Positions 1-5,897 are shown, counted from the stretch's first letter. The stretch: 7,570 nucleotides of DNA from Nitrososphaerota archaeon (GCA_028867235.1 JAGWGS010000055.1:1-7570); one strand, 5' to 3'. Notes: generated by a model not told the origin, from the sequence alone. Numbers and translations: made by a program.

Positions 1-26
1 TACTCATATATAATAGTGAATTGCCA

Positions 27-959
27 ATGAGCAATTCTTTTTTCCAAAAAGATATTGTCTCAGTGCGAGATTTTGATAAACAAAAGTTTGAGACTATTTT
101 TCAGGCCACTGATAAAATAATTGAAATGAATCAAAATGAGAGAAGAGAGATTGTACGAGGAAAGACTCTTGGATATCTATTCTTTGAACCTAGTACTAGA
201 ACTAGATTAAGCTTCGAGGCTGCTATGGCCTCAATAGGAGGCACTTCTCTTGGCATAGCTGATGCTTCATCTTCGTCTGCAAGAAAGGGCGAAAGTCTTG
301 CAGACACGGTAAAAATTATGTCCCTTTACTCTGACGTATTGGTTCTCAGACACCAACTTGACGGCTCTAGCAGATTTGCAGCAGAAATATCTGAAAAACC
401 ATTGATAAATGCTGGTAGTGGAACAGAGGAACACCCGACACAGGCAATACTTGATCTTTATACTATACGAAAAGAAAAAAAGAAGATCGACGGTCTCAAA
501 ATAGGAATTGTAGGAGACCTCAAGTACGGACGAACTGTGTATTCTCTTCTATATGCTCTTAGTAACTATAGTGTTGATGTCAAATTAATATCTCCGCCCT
601 CACTAAAAATAAGATCTGATTCAACATATGAAATAAGAAAGAAACTCCAATATTCAGAAACTAGTGATTTGGAAGAAAATCTAGATGACCTCGATGTAAT
701 TTATGTTACAAGAATACAGAAGGAAAGATTTGCTGACCTTGAAGAATATGTAAAAGTTAAGGGAAGCTACAAGATTGGTAAAGAATTAGTAAAGAAGATG
801 AAAGATGATGCTATCATAATGCATCCATTGCCACGCCTTGATGAGATCTCACATGATATAGATTCCACAAAACAAGCCAAATATTTTAAACAAGCACAAT
901 ACGGAAAAGATACGCGTGCAGCACTTCTTGCATTGATCCTAAATGAAAATGGGGTATAG
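27..959 (+). CDS. pyrB: Aspartate carbamoyltransferase, catalytic chain
   Basis: Catalyses carbamoyl phosphate + L-aspartate to N-carbamoyl-L-aspartate, the committed step of de novo pyrimidine synthesis, in the cytosol. Counting from ATG 27 (310 aa, normal for PyrB), the carbamoyl-phosphate loop FEPSTRTRLSFE covers about 53-64 (S56-T57-R58-T59-R60). The mobile loop SSARKGES has Lys at 87, R108 sits in LRHQ, HPTQ is at 136-139, and GDLKYGRTV holds R169. VTRIQKERF holds R229, and HPLPRLDEI starts at 266. All E. coli active-site residues I could align are present. Usually RHPQ, the motif here reads RHQL, so the Pro is lost. An in-frame TTG at 21 would add two residues; ATG 27 was preferred because it is the standard codon. 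A TATATAA stretch at 8-14 lies closer to the start than the usual archaeal spacing. The regulatory chain gene pyrI, often the next gene in archaea, does not follow: a convergent regulator ends 15 bp downstream. pyrI may lie upstream of the window. Confidence 0.96.
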   Translation: MSNSFFQKDIVSVRDFDKQKFETIFQATDKIIEMNQNERREIVRGKTLGYLFFEPSTRTRLSFEAAMASIGGTSLGIADASSSSARKGESLADTVKIMSLYSDVLVLRHQLDGSSRFAAEISEKPLINAGSGTEEHPTQAILDLYTIRKEKKKIDGLKIGIVGDLKYGRTVYSLLYALSNYSVDVKLISPPSLKIRSDSTYEIRKKLQYSETSDLEENLDDLDVIYVTRIQKERFADLEEYVKVKGSYKIGKELVKKMKDDAIIMHPLPRLDEISHDIDSTKQAKYFKQAQYGKDTRAALLALILNENGV

Positions 960-974
960 ATATCAAATAGTTCC

Positions 975-1358
975 TTACATCGTCACTAGTTTTACATTAT
1001 CCATCTTTTTGTTTGTCTGAAAGTCTCGTGTCATGACACTTATCTTTTCAGCATCTCCGTGTAACAGAAAAAGCTCCATACACTTGTTTCCATCTACTTT
1101 ACTATGAAGATGTGTTCCGATCAGGTCTTCATGATTGTGTTTAATTCCTGTCACGATTTGTTCTGATTTTTCGTCGTGAACGATCATGAGTATGGCGTGA
1201 ATTAATCCTGATAAGGTGCTATGCTGTTTTTCTTCTGCCACTAGATTTCTTATTCCAGCACGAATGATCTCAGACCTGCCAGAGAATCCCATGGTTTTTT
1301 GTATTCTGTCCAATTCTGATAGAATTTCATCATTTAGGGATATGGATACTATGGGCAT
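975..1358 (-). CDS. nikR: NikR-family metal-responsive repressor (ribbon-helix-helix)
   Basis: Predicted metal-dependent DNA-binding regulator, 127 aa, cytosolic, expected to work as a tetramer as NikR does. Residues 1-45 form a ribbon-helix-helix domain (VSISLNDEILSELDRI, then GFSGRSEIIRAGIRN). Residues 50-127 match the NikR regulatory ACT-like domain. Aligned by eye to E. coli NikR as I recall it, the high-affinity nickel ligands His76, His87 and Cys95 correspond to H74, H85 and C93. The position of His89 is Lys (K87), while an extra His appears at 83, two residues before H85. The metal specificity may therefore not be nickel. The gene is divergent from znuA with 90 bp between starts, which suggests it controls itself and the zinc-type importer; that is inference. 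ATG 1358 directly precedes the ribbon strand, and a CTTATAAG TATA-like box lies 22-29 nt upstream, compatible with a leaderless mRNA. The family call is firm; the symbol is by homology only, and the metal sensed is unknown. Confidence 0.88.
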   Translation of the reverse strand: MPIVSISLNDEILSELDRIQKTMGFSGRSEIIRAGIRNLVAEEKQHSTLSGLIHAILMIVHDEKSEQIVTGIKHNHEDLIGTHLHSKVDGNKCMELFLLHGDAEKISVMTRDFQTNKKMDNVKLVTM

Positions 1359-1379
1359 GGTACTACTATTATTAAGTAT

Positions 1380-1387
1380 CTTATAAG
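1380..1387 (-). promoter_or_regulatory. TATA box of the nikR-like gene
   Basis: CTTATAAG lies 22-29 nt upstream of the regulator's ATG (at 1358) on the minus strand. That is the spacing expected for archaeal TBP binding on a leaderless transcript. The octamer is a perfect palindrome, so it gives no direction by itself; the spacing does. Confidence 0.5.
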
Positions 1388-1401
1388 TTTAGCAACAATA
1401 A

Positions 1402-1430
1402 TTATTAATATTTTATAAATTTATTAATAA
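1402..1430. promoter_or_regulatory. Candidate operator overlapping the znuA promoter
   Basis: Two copies of TTATTAATA (1402-1410 and 1421-1429) lie 19 bp apart and flank the palindrome TTTATAAA (1412-1419). Each TATTAATA core is itself palindromic, so the whole block has near dyad symmetry around position 1416. A dimeric or tetrameric repressor such as the adjacent NikR homologue could bind here and occlude the znuA TATA box. The E. coli NikR site (GTATGA-N16-TCATAC) has a different sequence and spacing. In AT-rich DNA such symmetry can arise by chance. Confidence 0.35.
1412..1419 (+). promoter_or_regulatory. TATA box of the znuACB operon
   Basis: TTTATAAA lies 30-37 nt upstream of the znuA ATG at 1449. 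With normal archaeal spacing, transcription would start around 1440-1443, leaving a leader under 10 nt. No convincing Shine-Dalgarno sequence precedes the ATG, which fits a nearly leaderless first gene. Confidence 0.55.
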
Positions 1431-1448
1431 CTTACGGATAAAACCGGT

Positions 1449-2411
1449 ATGAATAAACTCGGTGCAGGAATAATTGTAGGTGTGGCAATTGCAGTGGCAA
1501 TAATTGCAGCCATAGTTTTATCAAATTCAAATGTTTCTTCACCAGCAAATCTACAATCAAGTGAAACTCCAAAATTCAAGGTGGCCGCATCATTTTTCCC
1601 GCTGTATGAGTTTGCAAAAAACGTTGGTGGTGACAAAGCCCAAGTCTATAGCTTTCTCCCAATTGGATCAGAACCACATGAATGGGAACCTAGCATTCAG
1701 GAAATCGAGGGACTAAAGGGAACAAAACTTTTCATTTACAATGGAGCAGGCATGGAAGCATATATTTCAAAATTTATGGAATCAGGAGAATTTGCAAATA
1801 TGACATTTGTAAAGGCTACTGATGGCATCACTCTACTAAAGGCAGATTCTGCTGAAGATGACAAGGAGATTTTGACGCAAGGTGGAATGGATCCGCATGT
1901 ATGGAATGATCCAATATATGCAGAACAAGAAGTCATAAATATTAAAAATGCAATGAAAAAAGCAGATCCTGCGAATGCACAATATTATGAAGATAACGCA
2001 GATGCATACATTACAAAGTTATCAGCACTAGACAATAGCATAAAGACCGGATTATCGCACTGTAAAAAAGATACTTTTGTATCATTTCATAATGCTTTTA
2101 ATTATTTCACAAACAGATATGGTGTACATGATGTATGGATTACGGGAATTGCGCCAGAAGCAGATGTACCGCCACAAGATATACAAAAAGTGATCCAGAT
2201 TGCAAAGGACAAGGATGTCAAAGTGATCTTTTCTGAAGACTTGGTGGACCCAAGGCTTGCAAATACACTTGCAAGTGAAGTTGGTGCAAAGGTTCTAGTA
2301 TTGAGCCCACTTGAGGGAATAAATGAAACTGAACAACAAGAAGGAAAGACATACTTGGACAAGTGGCATGAAAACTTGAAGAATTTGAGGGTAGCTTTAG
2401 AATGCCAGTAA
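1449..2411 (+). CDS. znuA: Zinc-type ABC transporter substrate-binding protein
   Basis: Captures a divalent metal, most likely Zn2+, outside the membrane and delivers it to the ZnuB permease. The 320-aa protein has an N-terminal membrane segment at about 5-24 and no lipobox Cys, so it is probably held by an uncleaved anchor. It is a cluster A-I (ZnuA/TroA/PsaA) fold. The metal His residues fit H77 in GSEPHEWEPS, H150 in DPHVWNDP and H214 in VSFHNAF. The fourth ligand is probably E289 in VLSPLEGI, as in AdcA-type zinc proteins. His rather than Glu at 214 favours zinc over manganese. The His-rich loop seen in many ZnuA proteins is missing; in its place is a short acidic stretch, ADSAEDDKE, at 132-140. 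C205 and C319 are the only cysteines and might pair. It is first in an operon, and its end overlaps znuC by 10 bp. Substrate is assigned by family, and Mn or Ni cannot be excluded. Confidence 0.93.
   Translation: MNKLGAGIIVGVAIAVAIIAAIVLSNSNVSSPANLQSSETPKFKVAASFFPLYEFAKNVGGDKAQVYSFLPIGSEPHEWEPSIQEIEGLKGTKLFIYNGAGMEAYISKFMESGEFANMTFVKATDGITLLKADSAEDDKEILTQGGMDPHVWNDPIYAEQEVINIKNAMKKADPANAQYYEDNADAYITKLSALDNSIKTGLSHCKKDTFVSFHNAFNYFTNRYGVHDVWITGIAPEADVPPQDIQKVIQIAKDKDVKVIFSEDLVDPRLANTLASEVGAKVLVLSPLEGINETEQQEGKTYLDKWHENLKNLRVALECQ
2387..2392 (+). promoter_or_regulatory. Ribosome binding site of znuC
   Basis: GAGGGT inside the 3' end of znuA lies 9 nt before the znuC ATG at 2402. It can pair in part with the archaeal anti-Shine-Dalgarno sequence and supports ATG 2402 as the start of this internal operon gene. 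Confidence 0.45.
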
Positions 2412-3205
2412 ATGCTTTAGATGTTGATAGTGTTTCAGTAAGCCATAATGGAATTTTGGCAGTAAATAAAATTAGTTTCAACGTTCAAGAAGGAGACCTC
2501 TTAGGAATTGTTGGGCCAAATGGAGCAGGAAAAACCACATTGTTCCGTGCAATTCTTGGATTGCAAAATTATCAAGGAAAAATCAAGCTGTTTGGATATG
2601 AAGGACATTCGTATACCACATTACTTTCAATGGTAGGATATGTGCCACAAAAAGTAAATTTTGAACCCAATTTTCCTGCAACAGTCTATGATGTGGTTTC
2701 AATGGGAATCTTACCAAAAAAGAAACTGGCTAAAGGTGCAGCATTGATACAAAGTTGTGGATGTTGCTGGAATAGAATATTTTCTACATCTAGTAAAGAC
2801 CACGAAAAAATAGGAGAATCGCTAAAAATTGTGGGATTAGAATCATTCAAAGACAGAAGAATTAGTGAATTATCTGGAGGAGAGCAACAGCGAGCTTTCA
2901 TTGCAAAAGCTCTTGTCAAAGAACCATTGTTAATGATATTAGATGAACCTGTAACTGGAGTAGACATGGATGTGCAAAACAAATTCTATTCAGTGCTCAG
3001 AAAAATAAACAAAGAAAATAAGATCACTATAGTGTGGTCTTCACATGATCTTACTGCAATTTCAGATCTAGCAACCAGAGTAGCATGTATGAATAGAGAA
3101 TTATTTTTCCATGGAGAAAAGGAAGAATTTTTTGCAAACAAAGACATGCTTAAAACATATTCTGAATCAGCTATGCAGCTGCACATGCATAAACATGATA
3201 TGTGA
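2402..3205 (+). CDS. znuC: Zinc-type ABC transporter ATP-binding protein
   Basis: Cytosolic ATPase that powers metal import through ZnuB, 267 aa. Motifs in order: Walker A GPNGAGKT (38-45), Q-loop VPQK (Q83), signature LSGGEQQR (157-164), Walker B LLMILDEP (176-183, catalytic E182), D-loop region TGVD (185-188) and H-switch SSHD (H215). All residues needed for ATP hydrolysis are present. Two oddities stand out. Between MG (101-102) and DHEK (133-136) the helical domain is longer than in typical ZnuC proteins and includes a Cys cluster, SCGCCW (C119, C121, C122). The protein also ends in a His-rich tail, HMHKHDM (H261, H263, H265). Both could bind metal on the cytosolic side; this is inference. 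It starts 10 bp inside znuA with a GAGGGT ribosome site and overlaps znuB by 4 bp if znuB uses its GTG. The ABC ATPase call is certain, and the metal subfamily rests on the neighbours and overall resemblance. Confidence 0.94.
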   Translation: MPVNALDVDSVSVSHNGILAVNKISFNVQEGDLLGIVGPNGAGKTTLFRAILGLQNYQGKIKLFGYEGHSYTTLLSMVGYVPQKVNFEPNFPATVYDVVSMGILPKKKLAKGAALIQSCGCCWNRIFSTSSKDHEKIGESLKIVGLESFKDRRISELSGGEQQRAFIAKALVKEPLLMILDEPVTGVDMDVQNKFYSVLRKINKENKITIVWSSHDLTAISDLATRVACMNRELFFHGEKEEFFANKDMLKTYSESAMQLHMHKHDM

Positions 3206-4062
3206 TTTCAATGGCTCTTGATATCTTGACTTATGGTTTTATGCAAAGAGGTCTGCTCACTGGCATAGTGGTCTCAATAACTTGTTCTATGATAGGCTTG
3301 TTCTTGGTCTTGAAACGATATTCTCTTTTTGGAGATGCTCTCTCACACGTTGCATTTGGAGGCATAGCACTTGGATTCTTTCTTAATGTCTATCCCATTT
3401 GGACTGCATTTGTTGTTTCCGTTTCTACTGCTCTTGGTATTACAAAACTAAGAAAGAGTACCAAAATATCTGGAGACGCTGCAATAGCAGTACTGCTGTC
3501 ATCAGGCTTTGCAATGGGGGTATTACTCATTAGTGCATCTCACGGTTTTACTATTGATCTCTTTAGCTTCCTCTTTGGAAGCATCTTGTTGACAAGTGTA
3601 CAAGACACATTACTGATTGTATCAGTAAGTTGTGGAGTTATTGCAACACTAATTGTTATAAGAAAACCCCTGATACATTTCACGTTTGACGAAGAGCAAG
3701 CAAAAGTTCATGGAATACCCGTTGAAAAACTAAATTACCTATTTGTGGCCTTGGCAGCAGTTACCGTAATTGCAACAATGAGGCTGGTTGGAATATTATT
3801 GATATCTGCACTAATAGTATTACCAAACATAACCAGCATAATGATGGGTAAGGGATTCAAAAATACAATGCTAATTTCTATTTCCATGTCTGTTTCAGCA
3901 GTAATTACAGGCATAGCCATATCTTATTACTTCAATCTTGCTCCTTCGGGAACTATAGTTATGTTGATGGTTACAATGTTTGTTGGAATATTGATAGCAA
4001 AACATTTTGGTGTGTTTTCTACAAAGGCAGTAGATATGCATAATCTGTCTATAGCCAGTTAA
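3202..4062 (+). CDS. znuB: Zinc-type ABC transporter permease (ABC-3 family)
   Basis: Integral membrane channel of the metal importer, 286 aa, almost entirely hydrophobic, with about eight predicted membrane segments. ABC-3 family hallmarks are LFGDALSHVAFGG (42-54), ISGDAAIAVLLSSGFAMG (89-106), the cytosolic coupling stretch DEEQAKVHGIP (163-173) and VGILLISALIVLPN (196-209). D45 and H49 in the first motif and D92 in the second are conserved polar residues within membrane regions. The start shown is GTG 3202, which overlaps the znuC stop in a GTGA coupling arrangement. ATG 3211 is an equally good start, and GTGAT at 3202-3206 could then act as its ribosome site. It is the last gene of znuACB; the next gene begins 76 bp later behind its own TATA box. 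No clear terminator follows. Confidence 0.94.
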   Translation: MISMALDILTYGFMQRGLLTGIVVSITCSMIGLFLVLKRYSLFGDALSHVAFGGIALGFFLNVYPIWTAFVVSVSTALGITKLRKSTKISGDAAIAVLLSSGFAMGVLLISASHGFTIDLFSFLFGSILLTSVQDTLLIVSVSCGVIATLIVIRKPLIHFTFDEEQAKVHGIPVEKLNYLFVALAAVTVIATMRLVGILLISALIVLPNITSIMMGKGFKNTMLISISMSVSAVITGIAISYYFNLAPSGTIVMLMVTMFVGILIAKHFGVFSTKAVDMHNLSIAS

Positions 4063-4085
4063 TCTCTTATCTTGTAAATAGTATC

Positions 4086-4098
4086 ATTATGGAATAAT
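4086..4098. repeat. Short inverted repeat upstream of the cupredoxin promoter
   Basis: ATTAT-GGA-ATAAT is a perfect 5-bp inverted repeat with a 3-bp centre, located 10 bp before the TATA box of the copper protein gene. It might be a regulator site. As a hairpin it is too weak and lacks the T-tract needed to terminate znuB. The short length in AT-rich DNA makes chance likely. Confidence 0.2.
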
Positions 4099-4108
4099 CT
4101 AAAACACA

Positions 4109-4116
4109 TTTTTATA
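4109..4116 (+). promoter_or_regulatory. TATA box of the plastocyanin-like gene
   Basis: TTTTTATA lies 23-30 nt upstream of ATG 4139, the standard TATA position if transcription begins at or next to the start codon. No Shine-Dalgarno sequence is visible. This gives the copper protein its own promoter, separate from znuACB. Confidence 0.6.
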
Positions 4117-4138
4117 CAATGGACACGATCTTACGGCA

Positions 4139-4747
4139 ATGAAGTCAAAACCATTTGGCGCACTATTTGGTCTTTTGGCTCTAGTTGCTATCTTAGGTGT
4201 AGCACCAGCATTTGGACAAACAGCAAATGAAATTGATATTGCAAAAGGTGCAGGCGGCAGCGCACAAGCAGCCTGTGTATCAACAAACAACTGTTTTAAT
4301 CCAAATCCACTGACTGTTGCACCAGGAACAACGGTAACTTGGAAGAACACTGATACTGTCATGCATGTAATATGCAGCGGTAAAGTCACAGATGATGAAT
4401 GTGGCAAAGTGTTCGAAGATGACACTCTAAAACCAGGACAAACATTCCAATTTACCTTTGCAAATGCAGGTACATTTGATTACTTTTGCTCTGTTCATCC
4501 ATGGATGACAGGTCAAGTAATTGTAGGAGCAGGTAGCGGTACACCAAGTACAACAACTACTCCAGCAAATGTAACAACTACAACAACTACTCCAGCAAAT
4601 GTAACAACTACACCAAATGCAACAACTACACAGAATAGTACAACAGCTGTACCAGAATTTGGTCCAGTAGCATCAATAGTTCTTGCAATTGCTGTAATGA
4701 GCATGGTAGTATTTGTAGCAAAGACTAGAGGAATTCCAAAATTCTAA
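4139..4747 (+). CDS. Plastocyanin-like blue copper protein with PEFG-CTERM anchor
   Basis: Secreted type I copper protein, 202 aa, probably an electron carrier or copper-binding protein on the outer face of the membrane. Residues 1-26 are a signal peptide, with likely cleavage near APAFGQ. The cupredoxin domain spans about 45-130; the copper ligands fit H76 (VMHVICS), C117, H120 and M123 (FCSVHPWMTG). Four further cysteines (C46, C52, C79, C88) could form two disulfides, more than in classical plastocyanin. Residues 134-170 form a Thr-rich stalk containing a tandem duplication and four N-glycosylation sequons (N144, N154, N160, N166). The C-terminus is VPEFGP (171-176), a hydrophobic helix to about 194, then a basic end: the tripartite PEFG-CTERM signal handled by archaeosortase-type enzymes. 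Such cupredoxins are numerous in ammonia-oxidising archaea, whose respiration relies on copper proteins. Which redox partner it serves cannot be told from the sequence. Confidence 0.93.
   Translation: MKSKPFGALFGLLALVAILGVAPAFGQTANEIDIAKGAGGSAQAACVSTNNCFNPNPLTVAPGTTVTWKNTDTVMHVICSGKVTDDECGKVFEDDTLKPGQTFQFTFANAGTFDYFCSVHPWMTGQVIVGAGSGTPSTTTTPANVTTTTTTPANVTTTPNATTTQNSTTAVPEFGPVASIVLAIAVMSMVVFVAKTRGIPKF
4549..4612 (+). repeat. 30-bp tandem repeat in the cupredoxin stalk
   Basis: Positions 4551-4580 and 4581-4610 are identical, and the period extends from 4549 to 4612. A diverged partial third unit follows (ACCAAATGCAACAACTACA at 4612-4630). The period is ten codons, so copy changes keep the frame; each unit encodes TTTPANVTTT with one N-glycosylation sequon. 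The lack of any base change between units indicates recent duplication or ongoing slippage. Confidence 0.9.
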
Positions 4748-4754
4748 ACTCTAA

Positions 4755-4777
4755 CTTTCTCTTTTTTATTATTTTTT
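4755..4777 (+). terminator. T-rich terminator after the cupredoxin gene
   Basis: Two runs of six T (4762-4767 and 4772-4777) within an almost pure pyrimidine stretch begin just after the stop codon. Archaeal RNA polymerase stops at such T-tracts without needing a hairpin. It sits between two convergent genes and serves only the plus-strand gene. Confidence 0.6.
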
Positions 4778-4778
4778 C

Positions 4779-5897
4779 TCAAGATCCCAACTGTGGGTTT
4801 ATTGTAGATAATGAAATAGCATGATCATCATGTAATACTCCTACTCCTATTGAAACATCTTTTATTCTAATTACAATTTTTGCCAAGTCTTCATCTGAAA
4901 GAGAATATTGTTTGGCAAGGGCATCTTTGACTTTCTTTTCAGTGTCTGATATTTGATTTAGTCCAGATGGAATGGATATGTCAAGAGTTTTTCTAAACAT
5001 ACTTGCTGGAATCTTCCCACTATCATCTTGTATTATGTAGAATGAAATCTTGTCTATAATTACTTCATGAGGTAGAGTGTCTAAAGCATTTGCAGTATAA
5101 AATGCCTGAACATTTAATACGTTAATATCATTTAATGGTTGATTTGTCATAGTCATTCCTCCACCAAATGTAGAGTCTAAAGGTACAGTGATTATGGTGA
5201 ATCCCTCTATGAAATTTTCATTATTATTTCCAAGTGTAGTTCTGATGTCTTGGCATGTTATACTTTTCGATGTTTCAGAGTCCATTTTTAATAAAACTGC
5301 ATTTGAACTGGGGCCATTGTTTACTACTGCATTCCAAAGGACTTGTGTTTGAAAACTTTGTTTATTAAACAAACTGATGTCTGTATCATAATGTCCTGGT
5401 CTTAGTGGACCTTCTCCTGCATATATTGAACCACATTCAAACTTGGTTGTATATGTAATACTTCTTGAGGAAGATGATGATTGTATTGCAGAGTTATTAG
5501 GTATGTCTGTAAAAGTAACAACAGTTTGAGAATTATTTACTTGAGTAGTTTTCTGAATCTGATCTACACTATATCCAGAGGACGCACTTGTTTGAATTAT
5601 GACATAGTTTCCATTCTTAATTCCTGACAAAGTGATAACTCCATCTTTATCTTTGTCAGTATCATCTGAAGAGTTATCCTTTATTGTATAATTTCCAGTT
5701 CCGGTAAATGGATTTGGTGATATTGAAAATTGATTTCCTCCAACTAGCTTGTTATCACTTGAAAGTGAAATTATAGTAAGGGATGCACTTTGAGCAAATA
5801 CTGAATTCTGATGTATTTCCAGACCTGTCACTATGAGCATAATTGATGTAATCAACACTACAAAAATAGATAGAAGTATCTTTGATTTTCTTTTCAT
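4779..5897 (-). CDS. Secreted protein with SpaA/transthyretin-like domain, function unknown
   Basis: Exported 372-aa protein of unknown function. Residues 1-36 form a signal peptide or anchor: basic MKRKSK, a hydrophobic stretch at about 8-25, and a possible cut after VFAQS. Residues 38-135 look like a prealbumin-type beta domain of the kind found in SpaA/Cna-B proteins, with the typical end of GVITLSGIKNGNYVI followed by SGYS. It includes the acidic loop DKDKDG (81-86), which resembles an EF-hand or dockerin calcium loop. After a Ser-rich linker (136-147), a second domain begins with FECGSIYAGEGPLRPGHYDT (153-172), resembling a motif I recall from other uncharacterised secreted proteins. It carries C155 and C215, possibly a disulfide. 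No catalytic motif was recognised. No PEFG signal or second membrane helix is present at the C-terminus, so it is either released or held by its N-terminus. It is convergent with the cupredoxin gene (31 bp apart) and divergent from the next one. Confidence 0.85.
   Translation of the reverse strand: MKRKSKILLSIFVVLITSIMLIVTGLEIHQNSVFAQSASLTIISLSSDNKLVGGNQFSISPNPFTGTGNYTIKDNSSDDTDKDKDGVITLSGIKNGNYVIIQTSASSGYSVDQIQKTTQVNNSQTVVTFTDIPNNSAIQSSSSSRSITYTTKFECGSIYAGEGPLRPGHYDTDISLFNKQSFQTQVLWNAVVNNGPSSNAVLLKMDSETSKSITCQDIRTTLGNNNENFIEGFTIITVPLDSTFGGGMTMTNQPLNDINVLNVQAFYTANALDTLPHEVIIDKISFYIIQDDSGKIPASMFRKTLDISIPSGLNQISDTEKKVKDALAKQYSLSDEDLAKIVIRIKDVSIGVGVLHDDHAISLSTINPQLGS

Noticed and set aside
2756..2800. 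Possible frameshift or sequencing error around the Cys cluster of znuC
   Set aside because: The frame stays open and the downstream signature, Walker B and H-switch motifs are all intact in the same frame, so it reads as a real insertion.
2686..2982. Minus-strand open frame inside znuC, and similar frames inside znuA (1736-1936, 2102-2362, 2218-2481)
   Set aside because: All overlap well-supported plus-strand genes with intact motifs; their products show no family features.
4119..4142. Upstream ATG before the cupredoxin start, a possible short leader peptide
   Set aside because: It encodes only seven codons in another frame and lies between the TATA box and the real start, where a leaderless transcript would exclude it.
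4099..4425. Minus-strand 108-aa open frame opposite the start of the cupredoxin gene
   Set aside because: It lies antisense to the signal peptide and copper domain, and its product has no recognisable domain.
4549..4630. Direct 30-bp repeats as a possible CRISPR array
   Set aside because: Only two exact units and one partial, with no spacers between them, and the period equals ten codons inside the cupredoxin stalk. It is a coding tandem duplication.
4513..4704. Minus-strand open frame rich in Val/Thr
   Set aside because: It is the antisense reading of the Thr-rich repeat of the cupredoxin gene, with a low-complexity product and no start signals.
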